Shown here piece after piece: positions 12,701 to 24,700 of a stretch of DNA of 64,000 nucleotides; position 1 is the first letter of the stretch, and the number at the start of each line of letters is the position of its first letter. The notes under the pieces were generated by a model. It made no database searches, was not told the origin of the DNA, and saw only the letters and a program-made list of their open reading frames with translations. The stretch lies in the NCBI GenBank assembly GCA_016165875.1, contig JABBOT010000002.1, positions 23,760,265-23,824,264 on the forward strand. The letters are read 5' to 3'. Position numbers and translations under genes: made by a program. The DNA is from Acanthopleura granulata. Its lineage: Eukaryota; Mollusca; Polyplacophora; Chitonida; Chitonidae.

Positions 12701-15700
12701 GAATGGTTATCAGACAGTGTGGATAAGGTGATGACTTAGCATTGAGGCTGAGTGGATGAATGAGCTTACCTGGTACCAGGAGTAGGCACGCTTGGCTGGG
12801 CTGATCAGAATGGTTATCAGCTTAGCTTTGGGTAACAGCGAATAGGCCCGAAATGGAACAACGTCATTGTCAAAATAAGTTGCACTTTTTTCAAACAAAA
12901 ATTTTGCAGAAGCATTCTCTGGGACAGGAAAGAAGTCCATGTACCTGAAAATATATATTTTATACACTGATATAAAATATGGAGGTCATGCATAAATTGC
13001 TATCCAGTATGGGTATTCTTTTATTTCACTTCAATACAAAACTGTCATATGTACAAAAATTTACACTCATCAATCATAACAAACTAAAATTTACACCTAA
13101 CACACTTTATCACAAAGGAGATAACATAATTTTCCATTTGCTTTTCTTCATGATTTTCATGTTACTACTGATTATCACAGCCTTTGTCTTCAATTAAAAA
13201 CAGATTTCCATCACCAACATTACAAATGTGGCACTAAATGAGTATTTCCCTATGACTTTTATTTTCATACTTAATGCTAAGAGTCATTTTCACTAAAGTG
13301 TGTCAGTTTCATCATTAAAATGTAATATTACAAGGCAGTAAATGCTGTACCAGACTAAGAGGAGATGAATATAGACATTTATCATAGGAAAACAATAAAT
13401 TCAAGTTATTCAAGTTGAGACATTTATCTGAGTTTTGGGAAGATTTGATCCATATTTTATTTTCCTCTGTGTTCTCATTGGCCTTCACTGAATTATCTCC
13501 CTTGACGTAATTATCCCTGCATTAACTGCATGTTTGTTCAAGTTAAAAAGAGATCAGTTGGCAATACTTTTATCATTCTTGATCACAACAAAATAAATTT
13601 ATCTGCAAGTCTGAGCATTTTAGAGAAAATGGGCGATATCTTTCCGAGAGTTTTTATGTTGCCATAAATCGATTACTGCTCATTAGATTTTCCCACTTTG
13701 AAGTAAGGAAACAGTGTAAGTTATAACAAATGACTTTCTGTCAATGGCTTTCTGTCCACCAAGTGCAACAAAATTCTCATCTATTTATCTGAAATCAGTC
13801 CAAGATTGGTTGTCTCTTCTGATCATCTCCAGCTATTGTTGGTGTATTATGGGTTGTGTATTAATTTATGAAAAGAACTCCACTGAATGCAGAGTAGGCC
13901 TTGAACTACAAAGCACTGTTTGTTAACCACTTTGAGTGAAAAAAATGTGCATTTTGATGCGTAGAAAAGAGTTATTAAGGTTGTGAAATAACCTACACAT
14001 TGCATAGCCTTGCACTGCATATTGCAAATTGTGTAACTACAAACGCAGCTAAATGCTAACTACATGTACATGGACATTCATTTTAGGCTGACAAGATGTT
14101 GTAGAGACCAGTCTTACCAGTCAAGGCCTTTGTAATAGTTCTTCCCATTGAAAAACTGAACTTCCTCAAATGTTTCTGGGCTTCTGTAATTGCTGAGGAT
14201 GGCTGGATGCATGGCAAGGAATGTATATAATGCTGTAGTGCCTTCAAAGACAAAGAAAGAATATTTTTGCGGTGAGTGACATTTCCATTATTATATCAGT
14301 TTTTCAAAGTCAATAATGTGTGAACTGAATATGTCAAATAACAAATGTGCCCCCAAAATGAAAAGTAACTGTTTGCAACATTTTCTACATTGTTAGCATG
14401 GACACTGGACATACACAATCACCGTTTAAAAGTCACATAAAGAGCAAAACTCCACAGAGCAGCCTGAACTTTTATCCAGTTGCCTTCATATTTAGTGGAG
14501 ATAACAAATGGTCTTCTATTTCTTAATCACACAATTACAACACAAAATGTGTCTTTCTACATTAACATAGACAATAAACATGTATGCTATTCACAGAAAC
14601 TTGATGTACATAATGTAAGGAATATCATCAACTTAATCAACCTGTCCAGAAAGTGCTGAATAAGACAGGCTAACATACCTGTTTTCTGAGGACCTATGAC
14701 CAGAAAACGTGGCAGTTTATCACATGTTTTATTCATAGACCAGATCTCCATATGACGCTTGTCATCACAAGGATTCTGACAAACAAAAGTGAAAATATAC
14801 CAACATTACAACACGGAAAGGACTTAGATGAGAGTCAGGCTTCAGGTGCCTTAATGACGATGTATCCTCAGTGATCGCACAACTTTTTCTACACCTTTGT
14901 GTTCAGTTCTGAATAAAATTCCCATGAGCTACACTGGTGTAATGTGCGTCCTCAGAAAAGTTATGATTACATCAGGTGTGATGTAATCAATGACATACAT
15001 TATCAAAATACTAAAAAGGTGCACCATGAAATCAAACCATTTGTCAGCATTTAACTCAGTGAAACAATATAATGGTATTTCAACTACTGTTTTCAATGGT
15101 CTTTTTACAGATGGTTACTTCACTTTCACAGGTGATCAAGGGAGCATGGTGTAAGGCCATGTGAACTGCACAGTGGGCAGGCTCTCTTACCTGCCAGACT
15201 GGGTCCTCCTCCTCAGGGTACATATTGAAGTACTTTTTGCCAAGTTCTAATGGGGAGACAGACAACAACCGAAGGTTTGTCCAACACTTTATGAACTTGA
15301 CTACACTCTCAAACGTGTACAATGCCAGTCTGTCACTGCCATAATTTGGCATGTGGGTCATGAAGATATTGATCTGCACAGAAAATGAACAGGGAATAGT
15401 GTGTGAGCAGAATAATGAGTACATTCATTACGCAGCAAAATGTGAACATGCAGACATCAAAATGTCAAATGTTATGTCATGGCATCACAACTTACAGGGT
15501 TATTGAGAAATGTCTGGAAGAGTTCTCCGCCCTTGATGCTGTCATCAAGTCTCTCTCGGCCACCAGGATACTTGTCCAGGAAAACAGTGTGAGTAAAGAG
15601 ACCACAGGTTTGACGAGGTAGAACCTATAAAGCAAATTTATTGAAAAATTAGAAAAAATAACATATTCATTACTAGCACTGTACTTGTACTTCATCCCCC

Positions 15701-18700
15701 TCAATTACACAATGACCTCACAATGAGTCCATGTGCTTATGTGGATGTATTTAAACTTTATTCACCCATTAGAATTTATCTATTCCATTAGTTTTTTTGC
15801 CCTACTGGTACTTAAAGAATATTTCACTTCTGCGATGACACTATGATGGCCGGAAGCCCACAAACCGACAATCCACTGGTTGCTAGCAGATCTTCTCATG
15901 ACGAGAGAGAAAGGCAGCATGAGCTGACCATATTAGTAGCAGGCTCACGAGTCATTGTGCTGTGTTTACACACTAACTACATGGCCCCTATCTGCCAAAA
16001 GGCATGTCATCGCGTAACGGTTGACGACTGGCTGGGTACGTACCATTATGCCCTTGTGTATGAAGCCCTGTCGTCGTCGTGCTGGACGCAGGTGGGGATA
16101 TTCCTCCGTGCTTGTCACTCGGATGTTCCACACCTTTTTCCATGCCTCATACAGAGGCTCATGGACTGGGTAAACCCCGGAATGATGTGGGGCAATCGCA
16201 TACTGATTGTCCACTGGCAGACCCCAGTCCTGTAGATAACACAATAGTGACACGTTACTATGACGTACTGACAGGCGTAGGGAAGAGAGTTAAATTACTT
16301 ATAAAGGCCACCCACATCAGTGTATGTCTTTCACACATAAGATACATTCTTACAATTTCTGTACAAAGCCTTCGTCAATCACTTCTTAATTCAAGAATTA
16401 CATGTACTTTTATCTCCTCCTCAACCTTTCATGTTTACCACATCCTTACATTTTGTAAGGACATTTTGAGAGTGATACCAGATGATGTCCAGATCGACAA
16501 AAGTACACTTTTTGTGACGTCTTCAACTAATGTAACTTTGTCTTGAACTATATAAGCGGTATAGCATTCAAAGTTGCTCTTTTATATGTACAAGTGAAAG
16601 GTTTGAGTTGGAACACTATTAACAATACCAAGCTGAAACACACAGATGATGCGACAGGCCAAACACTGCAGGTAGAGGAAGCTGAACACAGGCTCAACAT
16701 TTCTTCATTTCAATTCATACCAACTTCTTCCCATTTAGTTTATTTATTTATTTATTTGATTGGTGTTTTACGCCATACTCAAGAAAAATTTGACTTATAC
16801 GACAGTGGCCAGCATTATGACGGGAGGAAATCAGGCAGAGCCATCCACAGGTTTCTGGCGGACCTTCCCACTTGCGGCCAGAGAGGAAGCCAGCATTACT
16901 TGAACTCACAGCAACCGTATTGGTGGGAGGCACCTCGGTCATTACGATGCACTGTCACGCTAAGCCCCTCAGCCACAGAGGCCCCCTCTTGTCAGCTGAT
17001 GTACATATATTTAGCTTATATATGACAAAGAAAAAGGACACATGGAAAAGACAGAGGGAAACAATTTACTGGATTTACACAGGTCCCTCAGGTCCCTCAA
17101 CTAGTTACATGTACAGGGCTGTAGTACAAGATTTGAGCTGCTTCATTAAGCTTATTGTTCTTCATTATAATTATTCTACAAAATGTACGTCAATACCAAT
17201 GCCTGGAAAGTAATGGCATTTGCTAGCAGACATGGCGTCATACCTACTTACCTTTGCACAATTCACTATGCAAGACTGGTGTTATCCAAATATTAATTTC
17301 TGATATCTCTTGAATCTGAGCCCAACACCTTCAGAATCGATGTAACACTGGTAGTGTACTACTATGTAACTTTATAATTTTATTATCAGAATCCCCAGAT
17401 GTAAACGGTTAACATATATTAGTTAACTCATATTTTACTTTCTACTCAGTACATGACAACTCTTGACAAAAGCTGTGAAATAAGTCAATGTGTGCAAAGT
17501 TTTCATGTATGGCCATAAGGATCCAGATATACATGCATCTATAAATCAAGTCTCAAAGTAAAAATACAAAATAAATAGGATTATATACCTTAGCAAAGTT
17601 AGCATTGATTCTCATGTCCTCCATCAATAGAGAGCTGTTCCCTATTAAATGAGGCTGTACATGGCTCCATGTGTGGTCAAACCAGTGAAAATGCTTCTGG
17701 AGTTCTGCACAATAAGAAATGGCCAACAGGTAATCATTACAAAAGGCATACACCCAATCCAGCTACAGCAGACAACGAAAAATGGGAAGAGGGGAGATAA
17801 CTCTGTCATCAATAATCTACCTACCTTGAACTCACCCGGTGCTCCAGATTTCACCTCCATATAAAACAATTTCTCACCTGAGATGTCGGATGCAATGGAA
17901 CAAAGAGCATGGAGCTACTACCACCAAGGAACAACTGAATTATTCATCCTGATTTATCACATAAAATAAGCATTCATCTCACTAACTTTAACACATGCTT
18001 ATGCATTTCTTCATAAGTACAGCTTGATGAGACACAATGCACATTGATTTTCAGTTTTAGGAAACTAAAAGTTAGTTTCAAAATGCTAACCCAAACAGTT
18101 CAAGAACACACTAGAGATTAAGAAGACAGTTGTATGCGAGAGTTCCTTGAGAATTCTCCATGCTCCAATCCACTACTGTCCTACTCACGACCACCTCTGG
18201 TATCGTATAATCCCTGCACACATGGTCCTCAATGAGACATGTTGACTCGTACATGTGCACAGATGTACAGGCCTAAAATATATGTACATGTCTGGTTGAC
18301 ACATCAGTTACCTTGGCAAACTGGTAGTTCTGCAGTAGGGACCGCTCCAACTTGGCGGACTGGGTAAATTTGTGTGGCTGTTCATGACGCCACATGTGGC
18401 AAAACCACCAAAATTTATCCTTCAGTTCTGCAAAACAACAAGGGACAAATTTCAAATGTATACTTGACACATTTACTACTTGTACTTTCAACACCATTAT
18501 CGATGGCCTGTCAAAAAGGGGGCTGAGAAGGGGGGAAAAGAATTTCACAGCAATATTTCAACTGCCTTCAAAGAAAAGAAATTTGAAGTATACATGAGTT
18601 CAAAGGCCATTAAAATGTCAAGGAAAATAGTTCAACTTATCTTGAATTTTTCAAACCAGACAAAATACTATAAAGGAGTTCGACTTTACAGAGGTCTGTT

Positions 18701-21700
18701 GGAACTATGTGAGTATCAAAGTATCACTGATGTCACATCCTTCTTTTCTGTTTGAAATAGTTCATTTCAATGTTTATTCAAGCAATATATTGATCATACT
18801 ACCAAGATATTTATCTAATGCAGAAGCCTAGGATTCTGTGTGTGCTAAATGCCAAACACTTGATGTGACATTATAATATGATCAGAACTGGCCAAACGTA
18901 CAATCCAATGTTTCTTCCGCATTTTATTTGGATGAAAATATTCTCAAAAAAATAAATCAAACTATTATCCTAGACAGTATTTAGTGGTCTTTCGTCTGAT
19001 ATTTACTTCATGCGGGTGTGTTTTTGGCCTTTAATTGTTCTGGTTGAGAGAGAATACTACAGATCATGAAGTTGGCCTCGACAGCATCACAGCATTACAA
19101 CAGGCTATGGCCTTTTCTTGCAGACATGTAGTTACTTTCCCTTTCCCATGTTTTCTAAACATGGAGACTGAGAATAATGAGTCTGTACATGTCTACAATT
19201 GTATGTATGGTATATGGATTATGCAATGCATGTCCTTAGCCAAGCCAACAATAATTATTTCCGTGCCAATGCATTGCACTTGAAGCTCAGACAGAAAGCA
19301 GAGGACAGAACTAAATGGCAAGAAAATTGCAGGCAACTACATGTGCTAATGGTTGACGTCTTACTAACTCTCAGTTACATAAAACAAAATGCTTCCAAGT
19401 TACTGTCGCAGTTTATATTGTGTTAGTAATTTTTTCACTTGCTGCATTCTATTAAGAAAGTTAGGAATATACAAAGCTGATTCTTCATGCTACAGGCTGC
19501 TGTGGCAAAATGTGATGATTATCAAGTTTTATTCGACTTCAGTTCTCTCACCTGTAAATATAACAAACTGAGCTGCCATCATATTGTTGTTAAATAACTG
19601 ACCCACCTGGAGCCTGGTCACTAGTGTCTCGTCAGTCTGAGCTAAGGCTGAAGACAGCTTACCTGATCATACACGCCTGTGAGCCTCTCCTACAGCTCAT
19701 CTAACATACAATGCTACATCCACAATGGATCATGGCTAAAGTTTTACGCAAGACTGAAATTCTATTTAGCAGGATATTTTGTACACTGCTGCATATGATT
19801 TTCATGGCATACAGTTACAAATAAATGAAATTACAAAGCTGGCTTCACAATATTCGGGACTTCAAACTCTAGGATAATTATTTATTTATTTATTTATCTA
19901 TTAATTTAAGTGGTGTTTTAAACCTTACTCAAGAATATTTCATTTATACGACGGCAGCCAGCATTATGGTGGGAGGAAACCAGGCAGAGCCCGGGGGACA
20001 CCCACGACCATCTGCAGGTTGCAGGTAGACCTTCCCACGTATGGCCAGAGAGGAAGCCAGCATGAACTGGACTTGAACTCAGAGTGACAGCTGTGTCTAG
20101 GACAATTAAAAATGACATGTAGATAATCACATGACATTACAGAGGATTCACCACATACACAGTGTGATTATCCACATACTGTACATGTGCTGGCATTACA
20201 AACAAACAACCCAAGCATCAAGTCTACATGTACCTGTGTAATTATTATCTTCCATTAAGGTACACATGCTTTAGACGAATACACGGTTACACCATTTCTC
20301 AGATTTTCCAAATCAATTTTAAAATAAATTTTCTTGAATTTTTTTTTTTTTGGGGGGGGGGGGGGGGTTAGGTTTACTCACTTCATTTGTTTTCGATGTC
20401 ATAGTAATAAACTTTTCTCTTAAGTGATGGGGGTTGGGTTTACGGGCTGAGGAAATTTGGGCGTTCAGAGTGAACCATATACTTTATGGTTCTTTACGTT
20501 ACTTTAAAGCCTAACTTTAAAAAGCTGAAAAACTCAGACGCATTTGATCCAAATTCTCAAGTGCCAGACATTCGCAGTGAGCAAGTACCAAACTGTTATA
20601 GCCAGCAAGGATCCTTAGAACCTTTTTCGCACTAGCAGTGACCGATGCTGGTTACACCAGTTTAGTAATAGAATATAGGAATGTACATGTTGTATGTGGT
20701 CAGTATAAACCATTTTGAGGAGTTCCTGTATGAAGGTTACTGACCTCATGCATTTCCCTTCACTTTTGCATTACATGTACATTCAGCAGAGGTGGTTCAC
20801 ATATTAGCGAATCGCTTCAGTGTATCACCGTGTTCACAGATCAGCAAAGGGGGGTAACCCAGTCAACAGAAACATGTGGCATCGACAGCAGTATTGAAAT
20901 ATACACACGCCACCCATGTGACAATTGCTGTCCACCGTAAAGTGAAGCATTTTGTTTGATGCAGACAATGTCTTCATGTTCTGCCCATGCTTGACTTAAA
21001 AAACAAGTTACAAACCATCTACAAAACTGAGAGTGGTGGATGTTCTCAGGTCTGAGCATGTGAATATCACAGTTACAGGTACATCGTATGTATTACTGTA
21101 AATAGCACGCTACACTCAAAACAAGAGTTACCGTAAAGGCAAAAGCATGCTACATGTACATCCAAGGCAGTGGCAAGAAAGCAAATAGGAATGGAATATA
21201 ACATATATATACATGTATATGTACATGTAGGTGATGTGTGACTTCAAACTGTCAACCATTCATTCCCCTAGCATGTAGACCTACGCTAAGTACATGTAGC
21301 ACCATGTACAGTAGCCAGCAGGTGAAGTTATTACCATTACAGTGTAAAGGTGTAGCAAATATGTCTTTCTGCAGAAAAATTATCAGATTACATATTATTT
21401 AACCTGTTCAAGCATCATTCACATATTATTCACACTGTGTAGTGAACAATATTTAGTAAGCTTTTCTCAACCTGAATGTTGCATGTTCAATATGAGTCTC
21501 GAGCTGAGGTACAGCGGCAGTGTTTCACTGAGTAATCCCACAAAACTGAAGTTTTACTTCCGACATGTCAAATGTGTCAAATGTTCTCATCCCCAAGTAA
21601 TTCAGACAACATTTTACTTGAGAGCTTTCATGACACATCAAACCATGTCAGCCTAAGTACGTGCTTGCACTTTCAAGAACCACTGGCAACAAAACAAAAC

Positions 21701-24700
21701 AAAATAAAAAAAAACAAACAAAAACATTGGCATGTTTAAGAACTGGGTGCAATTTACTATTATATCCACACACATATCTGTTCTTTTTCCTATGTGGCTT
21801 CACCTTATGTGAAACATACAACCTGGTATGTTTTTTTGCTTTTTTTTTAAATTGGGTGACTATCCTTACATGTACTATATGGTAATACAAACAAAACTAT
21901 GAACAGAAGAATTTGGCCATCTGCTTGTATTACCTCTAACCCCTGGAAATTACACATACCTTCATAGCAACTTAAAGCATTCATGGTGTGTTCATGTCCA
22001 CATTCCTGTGAGCAGTCAAGTTACACCCAACCATAAACCAGAGAGTAAATAGCTGCAGATATGCGTTAGGCTAATTCACCACAGACAAGACAGATGAAAT
22101 GGTGTACCAGAGTATACACGGGCACAGAAAGAACATCTACAAGGCTGGCTCAGGAAAACTGGCAGATAATTAACAGCAAGGCAGAGAAGGTGACGATTAC
22201 AGACAGGCTAAACTGATGGAGTGGTTCGTTTGTCTCCCGTGAAGTAATAGTATATAGCCAAATCAGAATCTACATCAAAGGATGGTATAAAGCAGAGAGC
22301 AGACCAGGCTGTGAAGTTCTGTCAGCAAACAGGAGATAGAATCTGTCATATTCCTCACAGCTTTACATCAGGTTTAATCAGTCCCACATGCCGAAACACC
22401 ATTAGTTATTGAGATTTCACACAGTACACTATCCAATTTGTCAGTTTATTAAAAGGGTAACTTTCCTGGTCATCCAGGAGCACTCACATATAGAAATAGT
22501 TAGCATGTATGAATGAAAATAGTTCACACACACATATATATGTTGAGAAAATGCGACATGTTGAGGTATTGAGAATCAGCAAAAATAAGAATCAGAGAGG
22601 AGCACCATCATAGCGGTATGTGATTTTACATGGGCATTAGGTTCCCAAATCAGTTAAGTACAAGAAGTTAAGATCCATTTCAGTAAAGCATACATGTACC
22701 CTCAGCCTCATTACAACGTCACTGCTGGGAGATACGGCTGCCTAAGGTGTAATAAGTAGTACACTGTATATGAACTTTGATACCCTGTGACATAAACAAT
22801 CAAGAAAAGAAAGTGTGATACTTGATGTCAAGTGAAAGGGCAACATCAGTCTAATATCACCACCCAAGCCTGTGAGTGCAAAGAAGAAAACAAACTCTCA
22901 AGGTTTTCTTCAGTGAAACTTGAAAGTAGTTAACTTCATACCACATTTGGAGAACACATCTGTGACGCCATTATACTGGTCTACTGTGCTATAATGAGGG
23001 AGAGGTGTATTTATATGTCATGTTTTAGATGTAAGTCTCATGCTCACTGTCATTTTGTCCAAGATATACAACTGTAAACTCCAGAATGATGACATGGTAT
23101 ACCTCAACTCAAAGAGCATATCAATACATGCTTGTTATTCTGAGAAAATATAAGAATGTCTGGATTGTGCAAAACATCTTAATCACTGGAGAAGCTCAGA
23201 GCAGTCCAGATGTGGTACATGGACAAACATGAAACCTGGGGGCAAGACATATGCGATATTGACATGTATCCTGGTGATTTACTGGGCTGTGTATAAGACC
23301 TCTTGCACTTTAGCGAGGATGGAGTTGTGTGGGCAGAGAGGCTGCAAGATGGAGTATACATGTAGCAGAAGAGGCGAGCTGCCAGCACAGCAGTGATGTA
23401 TTGCCCACTCGCATGATCAGACATTTGCAATACACCATCTCAGTTATTACCGATTAGCAGTCAACTTTTTTATCCATTCCTCCATCATACCACAATGATG
23501 AATGACTACTGTTCCTAGCTATTAGAAAACAAGTCCAGCAGAAATGTACTGGGTGGAAATAAAGCTATACACTGGTTACTCCTGGTTTATCTTAGCAGGG
23601 AGATAGGATCTAGTAAAGGCTGGTAATGAGGGGGAAGCTGAGCTGGCTACAGCTGGGTGAAGGCCAGTCAAGAGCCATTTATAATGATTCCTGATAGACA
23701 AGGGCAGAGAGCCACCTTACAGCTACGTTCAGGACGGTCCAGGAGTCGAAACAAGTTCTGTTCGGCTTTCATGGTAAACGAGCACAGTAATAAAGCATTC
23801 TACCATTCCAAAGCCATGTCAGGCCATGAATTCGGGCAGATGGTTTGTGAAACCATTTTTTCCGGTCCAAGGAGAAAAATTTTCATGGATTTTCTAAACT
23901 GACAATCACTATCATTCAGCATTTAAATAAGGTGACAAGAACAGATGTAAGATCTAAGGAAAAATATGGATGGGTAGGTTGAGATCAACCAGCGTGTCGG
24001 ACATGACATTGTAAATCACTTCTATTGCAATGGTAGCCCTCACTTATTGTTAACATGCAGTCTCTTTCACAAAAGATTGCAAGCTATATTCGTCGTAACT
24101 TATGTTCAAAAATTACAATCGGCATGACCAAGTTGTAAATACTTACAATTGCCCTAAAATAACTTTGAGTATGGTACAAATACTTGCCTTAGGTTAGTAA
24201 TTTTTAACCTGGTTTGCAAAGATGTGCAAAAAAGTTCTTGACTGGTACATTACCCAATTACACAAAGCACCATTACGCAGGAGTGAAATCTGGCCTAGAT
24301 TGAGATTCTAACTTCCAAAAATTACAATCGCCTAACAATTTCTTTGTGCAAGCTGTTACCTTACTTTTACAATTAATTGTAAACTCAACTGTAGGGTTTA
24401 CAGATCAACTGTAGCTACGATCCCTTCGTGCGGGCCTTGTACATTGGAAATGACCAACCAGCTACCTGTACACTGCTGTTCATATCCTTTATTCCTGAGC
24501 TCCACCCAGTCCACCATGATTGACAGGGTTAATACAATGTGTCTCTCACACAAATTCTCTACAGCAATACAATGGGTGTTTTTGACATTTGTTTTTCCTT
24601 TCTGCATTTTCTACATTACAGTGGAGGCCATGTACTTGCAAACCTTGTTTAACTGATTTCTGATTCCAGACATGAGGCCTGATCAAATCTAACACTCACA

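Larger units (their letters stand above)
10960..12753. repeat. 38-bp minisatellite next to NDST exon 9, about 40 copies
   Basis: The unit runs TTATCAGACAGTGTGAACAA, then GGTGATGACTCAGGATGG. It fills the part of intron 9 adjacent to the donor of exon 9. It is interrupted at 11139, 11699, 12182 and 12424 by about 60-bp segments homologous to the 3' end of exon 9, giving a higher-order block structure. The phrase GAATGGTTATCAG in the unit also occurs inside the exon at 12808-12820, where it encodes part of LITIL. Confidence 0.93.

Noticed and set aside
15843..16546. Plus-strand frames over NDST exon 4
   Set aside because: They are antisense shadows of the well-conserved NDST exon on the minus strand.
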